Positions 1 through 8,314 of a DNA stretch of 64,000 nucleotides are shown here, piece by piece. Source of the DNA: Jeotgalibacillus sp. ET6 (lineage in GTDB: Bacteria; Bacillota; Bacilli; Bacillales; Jeotgalibacillaceae). The DNA lies in contig NZ_JARUIU010000001.1 of the NCBI RefSeq assembly GCF_029667115.1, positions 310,001 through 374,000 of the forward strand, given 5' to 3'. The notes beneath the pieces are model-generated. The model did not search any database, was not told the DNA's origin, and saw only the letters and a list, made by a program, of their open reading frames with translations. Within the stretch, counting starts at the first letter, position 1; each line of letters starts with the position of its first letter. Made by a program: the position numbers and the translations under genes.

Positions 1-1
1 C

Positions 2-241
2 GAAATGAAGGATCCTGCAGTAATCGAACAATATGGGGGCTATGGAACGGATGGCAACGGAGATGGCATAGCGGACCCATGGGATATAGAAGATGCTGTT
101 TACAGTGCAGCTCATTATCTTTCAAAAAATGGGGCAGCAGATGGTGATCTGGAACGTGCGATTTTCACCTATAATCAAAGTGATGAGTACGTAGAAGACG
201 TGTTATATTACTTTAATCAATACGAGGATCAATTGAATTGA
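2..241 (+). CDS. Lytic transglycosylase, C-terminal part (cut by window edge)
   Basis: Only the last 79 or so residues are present; the reading frame is open to the left edge. The visible part has the [18 protein letters not shown] stretch followed by SAAHYL and a [14 protein letters not shown] tail, the usual end of soluble lytic transglycosylases (SLT/MltB-like) that cleave peptidoglycan to anhydromuropeptides. In those enzymes the Asp/Asn-rich loop and the final YN-S-YV-VL helix complete the lysozyme fold. The catalytic Glu would lie upstream, outside the window, so activity cannot be judged. It is followed 20 bases later by a secreted nuclease and may share its transcript. Confidence 0.75.
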   Translation, partial: EMKDPAVIEQYGGYGTDGNGDGIADPWDIEDAVYSAAHYLSKNGAADGDLERAIFTYNQSDEYVEDVLYYFNQYEDQLN

Positions 242-260
242 AAACAGAAAGGCATTGTCT

Positions 261-950
261 ATGAAAAAAATGATACTAATCTGTTTTTTACTCCTTCTGG
301 CTGGTTGTACAGCTGATCAGGATGATCCTTATATAAATGCTCAGGTTATAAACATCGTGGATGGAGACACCATTGATGTGCGAATGAGCAGCGGAGCAGA
401 AGAACGAATCCGGCTTTTATTAATTGACACGCCCGAAACGAAGCATCCTCAGCTTGGCGTCCAGCCGTTTGGTAAAGCAGCAACGGCTTATACAGAAGAA
501 TCACTATTAGGAAAATTTGTTAAACTGGAAATGGATATAAGTGACCGGGACCGGTATGGCAGAGTGCTTGCTTATGTTTGGATTGATGACACTTTATTTA
601 ATGAAGAATTAATTAGGCAAGGTCTGGCAAGAGTAGCAGTTTATCCTCCTGATATTAAATATGCAGACCGATTTAAGAAAGTCCAGTCTCAGGCGAGAGA
701 AGAAGAGGCAGGAATTTGGTCGATTGAAAATTATGCTGCAGATGACGGATTTGATCCTCATTCAATTGAAACTTCTGAAAAAGAAACTCAAACAAAACCC
801 GGATGTACGATTAAAGGGAATATAAATTCTAATGGAGGGAAAATATACCACGACGAGAGCTCAAGGTATTATACTCAAACTATAGCGGAGAAATGGTTTT
901 GTACGCCTGCTGAAGCAGAAAAAGCAGGATTCAGAGCACCTAAAAACTAA
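261..950 (+). CDS. Thermonuclease-family lipoprotein (SNase fold)
   Basis: About 229 residues. The N-terminus has a lipoprotein signal with lipobox LLAGC, so the mature protein is probably anchored outside the membrane. The SNase domain follows: VDGDTIDVR, then [11 protein letters not shown] with the catalytic Arg and Asp, and [11 protein letters not shown] with the second catalytic Arg. A C-terminal domain (about residues 180-229, [24 protein letters not shown]) is a cysteine-containing tail common on these nucleases. Likely role: calcium-dependent cleavage of extracellular DNA and RNA. The ATG at 261 is preferred to the TTG at 255 because GAAAGG at 246-251 is correctly spaced only from the ATG. 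Confidence 0.85.
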   Translation: MKKMILICFLLLLAGCTADQDDPYINAQVINIVDGDTIDVRMSSGAEERIRLLLIDTPETKHPQLGVQPFGKAATAYTEESLLGKFVKLEMDISDRDRYGRVLAYVWIDDTLFNEELIRQGLARVAVYPPDIKYADRFKKVQSQAREEEAGIWSIENYAADDGFDPHSIETSEKETQTKPGCTIKGNINSNGGKIYHDESSRYYTQTIAEKWFCTPAEAEKAGFRAPKN

Positions 951-974
951 AAATGCAGAAGGGAGAAGCGTGAA

Positions 975-2438
975 ATGTCATATTTAGATGATCATTGGGA
1001 TGCGACGGGTATTGCCAGACGAATTAAAAATAAAGAAATTTCTGCACTTGAGGCAGTAACTGAGTCTATTAACAGGATCGAATCCGAAAATGGCCGCTTA
1101 AATGCTGTAGTTAATAAAAGATATGAGAAGGCTGTATCAGAAGCTCAACACGCAGACCGGAATAAGCCGTTTTCGGGTGTGCCGCTATTGCTGAAAGATA
1201 TTTCTCATAGCTTAAAAGGAGAACCTGTCACTGCAGGGTCCCGTCTGCTTGCTGCTAACAAGGCACAAGTAACCAGCCATTTCGTTTCCTCCCTGATAGA
1301 AGCAGGATTTATCATACTCGGCCATACGAACGCACCTGAATTCGGTTTAAAAAATATTACCGAACCGCAATTGCATGGAGCTGCACGAAATCCGCATAAT
1401 CCTCAATATTCACCGGGAGGTTCAAGCGGCGGAGCGGCAGCGAGTGTTGCCTCAGGAATGGTTCCTGTTGCGGCAGCAAGTGATGGAGGCGGATCCATAC
1501 GAATACCGGCTTCATTTTGCGGTTTAATTGGATTAAAGCCTACGAGAGGGAGAATCGCAGTAGGACCAGGAAGCGGCAGACAGTGGCAGGGAGCAGCCAT
1601 TGATTTTGCCGTAACAAAATCCATCAGAGACACTGCAGGCTTGCTGGATTCACTGCAAACGTATCAAAAAGAAGCAGCCTTTCATACGCCTCTATATGAA
1701 AAAGGCTATGTGAATGTTCTTACACAGCGTAAAAGCAAAAAATTGACAGTCGCCTTTAATACGGTTTCTCCAGTGGGAACACCCGTTAGTGAAGAAGCCG
1801 TGTCTGCAGTCAAAGAGTTGGCAAAATTGCTTGAGATGCAAGGGCATCACGTTGAAGAAGCGGCACCAGATCTGAATGGAAAAGAACTTATGCAGCAGTA
1901 CTATTTAATGAATTCAGGTGAAATGGCTGCTTTAAGATTTTCTCTTGAAAAATCACTTGGGCGTGCACTTACTAGTGATGATATGGAAATTGAATCCTGG
2001 GTTATGGCTGAAGCGGGTCTTAAAACAGGCGCAGGCGAGTTCTCAGCAAGTCTTTCGGCGTGGGATTCTGCCGCAGAGAGAATGGAAAGCTTTCATCGTC
2101 GATACGATTTGTACTTGACCCCTGCTACTTCTTTTGGAGCGCCTGAAGTAGGAGAACTTACTCCAACATTCACCAGAATTCAGGAATTGTTAAAAGTCTC
2201 CCAAATGAAGGCAGCAGAGCAGCAGCTGTTAATCTATGAAATGTTTGAACCTGCGTTAACTTATTCTCCTTTTACACAGCTGGCGAATTTAACTGGTCAG
2301 CCTGCTATCAGTCTGCCAACAGGTAAAACGAATGATGACCGACCAATCGGCATTCAGATCATGGCATCGAAAGGAAATGAAGACCTGCTGATTGAGATAG
2401 GCGCCGAACTGGAGGAACAGAATCTTTTGCTATTCTAA
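975..2438 (+). CDS. Amidase signature family protein
   Basis: 487 residues with a complete amidase-signature core: the catalytic Lys in LLLKDI (near residue 75), the cis-Ser in SPGGSSGGAAAS and the nucleophile Ser in DGGGSIRIPASFCG, followed by GLKPTRGR. Members hydrolyse carboxamides; GatA belongs to the family, but no gatB or gatC lies nearby, so a stand-alone amidase of unknown substrate is more likely. There is no signal peptide, so it should be cytoplasmic. AAGGGAG lies 10 bases before the ATG. The gap of 24 bases from the nuclease allows co-transcription, although the functions are not obviously related. Confidence 0.85.
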   Translation: MSYLDDHWDATGIARRIKNKEISALEAVTESINRIESENGRLNAVVNKRYEKAVSEAQHADRNKPFSGVPLLLKDISHSLKGEPVTAGSRLLAANKAQVTSHFVSSLIEAGFIILGHTNAPEFGLKNITEPQLHGAARNPHNPQYSPGGSSGGAAASVASGMVPVAAASDGGGSIRIPASFCGLIGLKPTRGRIAVGPGSGRQWQGAAIDFAVTKSIRDTAGLLDSLQTYQKEAAFHTPLYEKGYVNVLTQRKSKKLTVAFNTVSPVGTPVSEEAVSAVKELAKLLEMQGHHVEEAAPDLNGKELMQQYYLMNSGEMAALRFSLEKSLGRALTSDDMEIESWVMAEAGLKTGAGEFSASLSAWDSAAERMESFHRRYDLYLTPATSFGAPEVGELTPTFTRIQELLKVSQMKAAEQQLLIYEMFEPALTYSPFTQLANLTGQPAISLPTGKTNDDRPIGIQIMASKGNEDLLIEIGAELEEQNLLLF

Positions 2439-2532
2439 AATACTATTAAAAGGAAGCAATATAAACAGTCTAATTGAGAAGTATTCTTAATCAAGGGATA
2501 AATCGTCCATATTATTGTTTTCAGGAAATACA

Positions 2533-2547
2533 ATAAGCTGAGCTTAT
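2533..2547. promoter_or_regulatory. CcpC-type operator upstream of aconitase
   Basis: Perfect dyad ATAA-GCTGAGC-TTAT, which fits the ATAA-N7-TTAT box of the citrate-responsive LysR regulator CcpC. Its centre (2540) is about 66 bases before the predicted start site (near 2606), and a half site TTAT at 2576-2579 lies near -28. From memory, B. subtilis citB has the same arrangement (dyad near -66, half site near -27). Binding is inferred. Confidence 0.75.
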
Positions 2548-2570
2548 CACTGCACATAACTTTATTGATA

Positions 2571-2599
2571 TTTACTTATCGCAAACAGTGTATTAAGAT
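2571..2599 (+). promoter_or_regulatory. Sigma-A promoter of the aconitase gene
   Basis: -35 TTTACT (2571-2576), 17-base spacer, -10 TAAGAT (2594-2599). The half CcpC box TTAT overlaps the end of the -35, which would explain repression. An alternative -35 TTGATA at 2565 is less well spaced. Confidence 0.6.
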
Positions 2600-2662
2600 A
2601 GTATTGTGCGCTTGTAGTTTACATACAAGGATAAATGACTATTAATATGAGGGGGAAATTCA

Positions 2663-5374
2663 ATGACTAACCAGGACGTTTTTGGATCAAAAAAATCCTT
2701 TGATCTTGAAGGTAAACGCTACCATTACTACGAACTTAAATCATTGGAAGAAAAGGGTTTAACGAAAATATCAAAACTTCCATATTCCATTCGCGTTTTG
2801 CTAGAGTCTGTTTTAAGACAGTATGATGGAAGAGTGATTAAAGAAGACCATATCAAAAACCTTGCAAATTGGGGTTCAAAAGAAGTGAAAGATTCTGAAG
2901 TGCCGTTCAAGCCTTCACGTGTTATTCTACAGGATTTTACAGGAGTTCCGGCAGTTGTGGATCTGGCTTCATTAAGAGATGCTATGTCTAAAATGGGCGG
3001 TTCACCTGACAAAATTAATCCTGAAATTCCGGTAGATCTGGTAATTGACCACTCTGTTCAGGTAGATAAGTACGGTACAGCTGATTCCCTGCAGGTGAAT
3101 ATGGATCTTGAATTTGAACGGAATGCTGAGCGCTACCAATTCCTGAGCTGGGCTCAAAAAGCGTTTAATAATTACCGTGCCGTTCCGCCTGCAACTGGTA
3201 TTGTTCACCAGGTGAACCTTGAATATTTAGCAAATGTTGTGATGAATGTTACAAATGCTGAGGGCGAGACAGTAGCATTCCCTGACACACTAGTAGGAAC
3301 AGATTCACATACTACAATGATCAACGGCATCGGAGTACTTGGATGGGGTGTTGGAGGAATCGAGGCAGAAGCAGGAATGCTTGGCCAGCCATCCTATTTT
3401 CCAATCCCTCAAGTTATTGGTGTCCGCTTGACAGGAGCTCTTCCACAGGGAGCTACTGCTACTGACCTGGCGCTGAAAGTGACTCAAGTGCTTCGTAAAA
3501 AAGGAGTCGTCGGAAAATTTGTTGAATTTTTTGGTGAAGGGGTTGCTGTTCTTCCTCTTGCTGATCGTGCTACTATTGCAAACATGGCTCCTGAGTATGG
3601 TGCAACTTGCGGATTTTTCCCGGTTGACAAAGAATCACTTGAATATATGCGTCTGACTGGCAGAGAAGAATCAGATATTAAACTCGTAGAAGAATATTTA
3701 ACGAAAAACGATATGTTCTTTACTACAGATAATGAAGACCCGACATACACAGACGTAGTAGAGCTGGATCTGTCGAAAATAGAACCTAATCTGTCTGGCC
3801 CTAAGCGTCCACAGGATTTAATTCCGTTATCTGCTATGAAAAAAGAATTTCATAAAGCATTAACCGCTCCTGAAGGAGTTCAAGGATTTGGACTGGATAA
3901 AGCGGAAGTAGATAAAGAAGCGGTAGTGGAGTTTGATAATGGTGATGTTGTACCGATGAAAACAGGTGCTATTGGAATTGCTGCCATTACAAGCTGTACG
4001 AATACTTCAAACCCATACGTTATGCTTGGTGCAGGATTAGTTGCGCAAAAAGCTGTAGAGCTTGGCATGCAGGTGCCTGCCTATGTAAAAACTTCTTTAG
4101 CCCCAGGATCAAAAGTTGTGTCAGGCTATCTGCGTGATGCAAATCTGCTGGATCCTCTGGCAAATTTAGGATTTGATCTTGTTGGTTATGGCTGTACAAC
4201 CTGTATCGGAAATTCCGGACCTTTACTGCCTGAAATCGAAAAAACGATTTCAGAAAGTGATCTGCTTGTTTCTTCTGTTTTATCCGGAAACCGGAATTTT
4301 GAAGGTCGTATTCATCCGCTTGTTCGTGCAAACTATCTTGCTTCCCCGCCTCTTGTTGTGGCGTATGCTCTGGCTGGAACGGTTGATATTGACCTTCAAA
4401 AAGATGCGATTGGAAAAGATCAGAACGGTAATGATGTTTTCTTGAAAGACATCTGGCCAACGACAGAAGAAGTAAATGAAATTGTTAAGCAAACAGTAAC
4501 ACCTGAGCTTTTCCGCGAGGAGTACAAGCGGGTGTTTGACAACAATGAGCGCTGGAATGAGATTCAAACAAGTGAAGATGCTCTTTATACATTCTCAGAT
4601 GACTCTACGTATATTCAAAATCCTCCATTTTTTGAAGGACTGACTGAAAAACCGTCGAGCATTGAAGGATTAAATGGGCTGCGTGTGGTAGGAAAATTCG
4701 GCGATTCCGTTACAACGGATCATATTTCTCCGGCAGGTGCAATTGGCAAGGACACTCCGGCAGGATTATACTTGAGAGAAAATGGTGTAGCCATCCGGGA
4801 CTTTAATTCATATGGTTCAAGACGAGGCAACCACGAAGTAATGATGCGCGGTACATTTGCTAATATCCGTATACGCAATCAGGTAGCTCCTGGAACAGAA
4901 GGCGGTTATACAACCTATTGGCCGACAGGTGAAACCATGGCAATATATGATGCCTGCATGAAATATCAACAGGACGGAACAGGCCTTGCAGTTCTTGCAG
5001 GTAAAGATTATGGAATGGGATCATCCCGTGACTGGGCAGCAAAAGGAACAAATCTGCTGGGAATTAAAACGGTTATTGCTGAAAGCTACGAGCGAATTCA
5101 CCGTTCCAACCTTGTATTTATGGGCGTTTTACCTTTGCAATTCAAAAAAGGCGAAAACGCTGAAACACTAGGGCTGACAGGCCGTGAGGAAATTTCTGTA
5201 AACATTACAGATCAGGTAAAGCCTCGTGATATTTTAACTGTCACAGCTAAAAATGAAGACGGAAAAGTAACAGAATTTGATGTATTAGTTCGATTTGACT
5301 CTGATGTTGAAGTCGATTATTTCAGACATGGCGGTATCCTCAGAATGGTACTGCGCGATAAATTGTCTGTTTAA
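2663..5374 (+). CDS. acnA: Aconitate hydratase (AcnA / CitB)
   Basis: 903 residues, the usual length of bacterial AcnA/IRP-type aconitase. It interconverts citrate and isocitrate in the TCA cycle. The three [4Fe-4S] cysteines are present: Cys445 in TSCTNTSNP, and Cys511 and Cys514 in [14 protein letters not shown]. The swivel-domain motifs [13 protein letters not shown] and [12 protein letters not shown] are intact. RBS AGGGGG lies before the ATG. B. subtilis CitB also binds RNA when it loses its cluster; whether this one does cannot be read from sequence. It is monocistronic, with a CcpC-type promoter upstream and a strong terminator downstream. The small FbpB-like iron-response protein next door may be a relevant neighbour because aconitase is a major iron user. 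Confidence 0.97.
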   Translation: MTNQDVFGSKKSFDLEGKRYHYYELKSLEEKGLTKISKLPYSIRVLLESVLRQYDGRVIKEDHIKNLANWGSKEVKDSEVPFKPSRVILQDFTGVPAVVDLASLRDAMSKMGGSPDKINPEIPVDLVIDHSVQVDKYGTADSLQVNMDLEFERNAERYQFLSWAQKAFNNYRAVPPATGIVHQVNLEYLANVVMNVTNAEGETVAFPDTLVGTDSHTTMINGIGVLGWGVGGIEAEAGMLGQPSYFPIPQVIGVRLTGALPQGATATDLALKVTQVLRKKGVVGKFVEFFGEGVAVLPLADRATIANMAPEYGATCGFFPVDKESLEYMRLTGREESDIKLVEEYLTKNDMFFTTDNEDPTYTDVVELDLSKIEPNLSGPKRPQDLIPLSAMKKEFHKALTAPEGVQGFGLDKAEVDKEAVVEFDNGDVVPMKTGAIGIAAITSCTNTSNPYVMLGAGLVAQKAVELGMQVPAYVKTSLAPGSKVVSGYLRDANLLDPLANLGFDLVGYGCTTCIGNSGPLLPEIEKTISESDLLVSSVLSGNRNFEGRIHPLVRANYLASPPLVVAYALAGTVDIDLQKDAIGKDQNGNDVFLKDIWPTTEEVNEIVKQTVTPELFREEYKRVFDNNERWNEIQTSEDALYTFSDDSTYIQNPPFFEGLTEKPSSIEGLNGLRVVGKFGDSVTTDHISPAGAIGKDTPAGLYLRENGVAIRDFNSYGSRRGNHEVMMRGTFANIRIRNQVAPGTEGGYTTYWPTGETMAIYDACMKYQQDGTGLAVLAGKDYGMGSSRDWAAKGTNLLGIKTVIAESYERIHRSNLVFMGVLPLQFKKGENAETLGLTGREEISVNITDQVKPRDILTVTAKNEDGKVTEFDVLVRFDSDVEVDYFRHGGILRMVLRDKLSV

Positions 5375-5446
5375 TACCGATGTTTCATCCCGCACATCAG
5401 TAGTGCAGGATTAGCATCAATTGGGCTAATTAGTTTAAGCTAAAAG

Positions 5447-5490
5447 GAATGCCTCCATGAATATTTATTCATGGAGGCATTCTTTATTTA
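5447..5490 (+). terminator. Rho-independent terminator after acnA
   Basis: Sixteen-base perfect stem GAATGCCTCCATGAAT (5447-5462) against its complement at 5467-5482, four-base loop, then a T-rich tail. Confidence 0.9.
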
Positions 5491-5539
5491 ATTCGGTTCC
5501 CGTGCATGAAAGTTCACATTATTGGTGCAAGTAAGAAGT

Positions 5540-5665
5540 GAGCGGAGAGGAAAATGCCAACTCTCTCAAGGATTTAACCAATCTGAAATTTTACATGGCA
5601 TGTTACTGAATAGGCTTTGCTCAAACCTTGCAAAAATGTCGGTCTAACACTCTTGTCCCAGGTTT
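5540..5665 (+). repeat. Decayed copy of the dispersed intergenic repeat
   Basis: This stretch aligns block by block with the copy at 12779-12940: GAGCGGA, then AACTC followed by AGGAT, then CAATCTGA, TTTTACA, CTGA, GGCT and CTCAAAC, ending in TTGTCCCAGG. It has many substitutions and no clean terminal hairpin. With the following bases it fills the gap between acnA and the fbpB-like gene (about 5491-5810), in which I see no open frame of substance. Confidence 0.55.
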
Positions 5666-5825
5666 CTGCTGTTTTATGGAAGGTCTTAAAACCCGTCCTC
5701 CAGATGACGTCCTAAGTCCGGTCTTACAGGGATCAGCATGCTTGTTTAAAATTGTCGAAATTTTTACTTTTTTATGTTTAAAATGTTCAGGTCTGTGAGA
5801 TACTACAATTAGGAGGTGTTGATGA

Positions 5826-5960
5826 ATGAGAGTAAAGGGTAAAACCCTGCAGGAGCTTATGGCTGAAAATCGTTCTGAAATTCAAAAAGATCCAATAAAA
5901 ATGGATTTGATTGAAGATCGTCTTGAGAAAAGATGGCTGGCATGGGAAAAAAGAAGATAA
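5826..5960 (+). CDS. FbpB-family small basic protein
   Basis: 44 residues, rich in Lys and Arg: MRVKGKTLQELMAENRSEI at the start and MDLIEDRLEKRW near the end. The pattern of a 'LQELM-EN-SEI--D' helix followed by 'M--IE-RLEKR' matches the FbpB (Fur-regulated basic protein B) family. In B. subtilis FbpB helps the iron-sparing response with the small RNA FsrA. The start is fixed by AGGAGGTG at 5811-5818, seven bases upstream of the ATG; an ATG at 5822 is in another frame. It is flanked by terminators, so monocistronic. I see no clear Fur box upstream, so Fur control is unproven here. Confidence 0.7.
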   Translation: MRVKGKTLQELMAENRSEIQKDPIKMDLIEDRLEKRWLAWEKRR

Positions 5961-5967
5961 TGTTGCT

Positions 5968-5998
5968 GCATTCTGTCCAGCCGGATAGAGTGCTTTTT
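5968..5998 (+). terminator. Terminator after the FbpB-like gene
   Basis: GCATTCTGTCC pairs, with two G-T wobbles, to GGATAGAGTGC, followed by TTTTT. Confidence 0.7.
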
Positions 5999-6065
5999 CA
6001 TTTTATCTGGTCAGATGTTGTATGGTAAACTAAGAAAAAGAAATGAAGGGGCTGAGCAATAAAGA

Positions 6066-6506
6066 ATGAAAATAGCTGATAAAGAAATCGAGGTACGATA
6101 TGCCGAAACAGATCAGATGGGGGTCGTCTACCATGCAAATTATCTTATCTGGATGGAGATTGGAAGAACCTCTCTAATTGAGTCAATGGGTTTTCGGTAT
6201 TCAGAAATGGAAGATGAAGGAATTCTTGCCCCTGTTATGGATATACAGGTTTCTTATAAAATCCCAATCCGGTATGGGAACAAAGCAATTATTAAGACCT
6301 GGATAGAGCACTACGATGGCTTGCGTACACATTATGCCTATGAAATCACGAATGAAGTGGGGCAAATAGCTGCAACGGGATTATCAAAACATGTATGTGT
6401 TCGAAAAGAGAATTTCAGGCCCGTATCAGTCAGAAAACTTTTTCCTGCCTGGCATGAAGCCTGCGAAAAATATAAAAAAAAGGAACCTCATTCAATTAAT
6501 GGGTAG
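6066..6506 (+). CDS. yneP: Acyl-CoA thioesterase, YneP-like (4HBT hotdog fold)
   Basis: 146 residues with the 4-hydroxybenzoyl-CoA thioesterase signature: RYAETDQMGVVYHANYL followed by WMEIGRTSLIE, including the Asp expected in the active site. It should hydrolyse an acyl-CoA in the cytoplasm; the physiological substrate is unknown. Position and order (aconitase, then yneP, yneQ) match B. subtilis, supporting orthology. The ATG at 6066 is the only in-frame start because a stop lies just upstream; the ribosome site GAAGGGG is unusually distant (about 14 bases), which may limit expression. It is followed 11 bases later by yneQ. Confidence 0.8.
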   Translation: MKIADKEIEVRYAETDQMGVVYHANYLIWMEIGRTSLIESMGFRYSEMEDEGILAPVMDIQVSYKIPIRYGNKAIIKTWIEHYDGLRTHYAYEITNEVGQIAATGLSKHVCVRKENFRPVSVRKLFPAWHEACEKYKKKEPHSING

Positions 6507-6517
6507 GGGTGATACAT

Positions 6518-6829
6518 ATGGCTTTTGGTATAGATAAAGAAGCATTAAAGGATTGGAAAAATGCAATCGATAGGGGTGAAATCGCTTTTTTAACACATTA
6601 TTGGCTTGACGATAGATATCCACAATACCACACGGTGACAAAAGCAGGAGCCAAAAACCTGGATCAGCTGGCTTTATGGGGGGAGAACTATAAATTAAAA
6701 AAAGAGTGGATTCACGTACGTAATGATGGATATTCTCATTTTGATCTGCTTGGGAGCACTCAAATACATATATTAAAATCCGAGGGACTCAGCGACCATC
6801 TGTCCCGTTTCAAGCTAATAAAAGAGTGA
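6518..6829 (+). CDS. yneQ: Conserved protein YneQ-like
   Basis: 103 residues from the ATG at 6518, chosen over the GTG at 6509 because TAGGGGTGA is the ribosome site for the ATG. Visible features are DWKNAIDRGEIAFLTHYW, a VTKAGAKNLDQLALWG block and a SHFDLLG stretch. It is soluble and lacks cysteine. Its place after yneP matches B. subtilis yneQ, a conserved gene of unknown function, and I see no motif that would assign one. It ends in a terminator shared with the convergent yneR-like gene. Confidence 0.7.
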   Translation: MAFGIDKEALKDWKNAIDRGEIAFLTHYWLDDRYPQYHTVTKAGAKNLDQLALWGENYKLKKEWIHVRNDGYSHFDLLGSTQIHILKSEGLSDHLSRFKLIKE

Positions 6830-6855
6830 CAGCTTATCCAAGCCGTCACTCTTTT
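6822..6855. terminator. Bidirectional terminator between yneQ and yneR
   Basis: AAGAGTGACAGCTT against AAGCCGTCACTCTTTT with a four-base loop; A-run and T-run on opposite sides allow use in both directions. Confidence 0.85.
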
Positions 6856-6857
6856 AG

Positions 6858-7151
6858 TTAATTTTTGTTGTAATCGTATGCCGGACCATCTGATTGTTCA
6901 CTGTACTCTACTTCAAGATTATGTCCGTCAAAGTACCAGACATCTTTTTCTTCAACATAAAATGTAATGCCTTCTTCTTCTGTTGTCACGACAGCTTCGA
7001 TCGGGTCATCCTTGCTGACGCCAAGTGAAAATCCGTCCTGAATCGGGCTTGATCCGCCGTACCGAACGAAAAAACGAACGTGATCCCCTTCTTTAACCAT
7101 CATTTCATCTTGAAACCATTTAACTGCTGCTTTTGAAAGTTGGATATCCAT
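6858..7151 (-). CDS. yneR: HesB/YadR-type protein YneR without cluster cysteines
   Basis: 97 residues with the fold pattern of HesB/IscA-like (Fe-S_biosyn) proteins: an N-terminal helix with AVKWFQDEM, FFVRYGG, FSLGVSKDDP and a final strand VEEKDVWYFDGHNLEVEY. A-type carriers use three cysteines to hold an iron-sulfur cluster; this protein has no cysteine at all, so it cannot work that way. Order and position match B. subtilis yneR. The role is unknown; a structural or binding role is an inference. RBS AAAGGAGGA is strong but about 13 bases from the ATG. It shares a terminator with yneQ. Confidence 0.75.
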   Translation of the reverse strand: MDIQLSKAAVKWFQDEMMVKEGDHVRFFVRYGGSSPIQDGFSLGVSKDDPIEAVVTTEEEGITFYVEEKDVWYFDGHNLEVEYSEQSDGPAYDYNKN

Positions 7152-7242
7152 GCCGTTTTCGTCCTCCTTTATTAACTGAGCTGGTTTTATTATAATAGAA
7201 ATGAGGAAATAAAGACAAACATGAGACTTGAGAGGAGAACTT

Positions 7243-7494
7243 ATGGAAAAGAAACTTTTACTATGGATTGGAGCCGCGATCTTTGGCGGTCTTCTTTTAC
7301 AGACATTTATTCAATTAGAGACAAAGTATCAAATGGAAGCGGCATTATTTATTTTATTCACTGCGGCTGTTTACTTCAGCCTCTTAATCGTTAAGAAAAA
7401 GAAATTCAGTCTTTATCTAGGACTGACATGCACGCTTGGCATCGTTTCTCTGCTGCTTATCTTCCTGGGCCCGCTCTTTTTACCTGTGCACTAA
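7243..7494 (+). CDS. Small membrane protein, three predicted helices
   Basis: 83 residues from the ATG at 7243, preceded by AGAGGAG at 7231; the in-frame TTG at 7228 lies upstream of that site and is rejected. Three hydrophobic spans (about 4-22, 32-50 and 58-78) with KKKK after the second suggest the loop after it is cytoplasmic. I do not recognise a family. It is divergent from the yneR-like gene and ends in its own terminator. A -10-like TATAAT at 7191-7196 may serve it, with a poor -35. Confidence 0.6.
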   Translation: MEKKLLLWIGAAIFGGLLLQTFIQLETKYQMEAALFILFTAAVYFSLLIVKKKKFSLYLGLTCTLGIVSLLLIFLGPLFLPVH

Positions 7495-7510
7495 ATGAAT
7501 TACATTAAAC

Positions 7511-7549
7511 AGGCAGCTTTCTATTCAAAAATGAATAAAAGGCTGCCTG
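7511..7549. terminator. Terminator between the small membrane gene and plsY
   Basis: AGGCAGCTTTCTATTCA pairs imperfectly with TGAATAAAAGGCTGCCT across a short A-rich loop. It can serve the plus-strand gene and the convergent plsY. Confidence 0.7.
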
Positions 7550-7581
7550 TTGTATTTAAGCTGACGATGCCTGACATAGCG

Positions 7582-8175
7582 TTATTTTCTGGACATCCAG
7601 TTGATCTTAGGTTCTGTTTTGTTTTTAATTCTTGAAATATTGCTTTTGTGACGAATGATCACAAAACCAGCCATCAATGTAACAATGATGAGCAAAGCAG
7701 GATCATCAGCGAAAAATATACAATACAGTACTGCAAAAACACCTGCAGCCATTGATGAGAGAGATACATATTTTGATAGATATAATACAATGAGAAAGCA
7801 GAGCACAACCAGAACGAATAATAGCGGTTCGTAGCCCAGTATGACGCCGGAGGAGGTTGCTACGGCTTTTCCGCCTCTGAAGTTCGCGAATATAGGAAAC
7901 ATATGTCCAATGACAGATACAACTCCTGCCACAAGCATTAAGCTTTCATGTCCAAGCGCGTATGCGATCAGGACTGCAGCTGTTCCTTTCAAGATATCCA
8001 TTACGGTAACCACGATTCCTGCTTTAATTCCAAGAACGCGGAACGTATTTGTAGCTCCTAAGTTTCCGCTTCCGTAGTTCCTGATATCCTTATTATGAAA
8101 AAGTTTGCCGATCCAAAGTCCGGAGGGGATCGAGCCAATTATGTAGGAAAGTAAAAGTATTGCTGCTGCAATCAT
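7582..8175 (-). CDS. plsY: Glycerol-3-phosphate acyltransferase PlsY
   Basis: 197 residues, multi-spanning. The three PlsY motifs are visible: [10 protein letters not shown] near residue 15, [15 protein letters not shown] near 36, and [20 protein letters not shown] near 91. The enzyme transfers an acyl group from acyl-phosphate to glycerol-3-phosphate, the first step of membrane phospholipid synthesis. B. subtilis plsY (yneS) lies in the same position relative to yneR and parEC, though here 5 kb of transport genes separate it from yneT and parE. It is transcribed alone on the minus strand. Confidence 0.93.
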   Translation of the reverse strand: MIAAAILLLSYIIGSIPSGLWIGKLFHNKDIRNYGSGNLGATNTFRVLGIKAGIVVTVMDILKGTAAVLIAYALGHESLMLVAGVVSVIGHMFPIFANFRGGKAVATSSGVILGYEPLLFVLVVLCFLIVLYLSKYVSLSSMAAGVFAVLYCIFFADDPALLIIVTLMAGFVIIRHKSNISRIKNKTEPKINWMSRK

Positions 8176-8314
8176 AAAATTGCTCCTTTATTATGTAGAT
8201 ACAATTATTTTATCATGAAATCGGTGAATAAGGTGGTTTTTATTCGTCAATGGTATTAGAATTTGAAAGATGCATAGAAACATATGACTTAGCAGATAAA
8301 AGGGGTACAGGATA

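Noticed and set aside
4020-4460. Long minus-strand open frame inside acnA.
   Set aside because: It is the shadow of the aconitase coding frame, has no ribosome site and no recognisable protein pattern.
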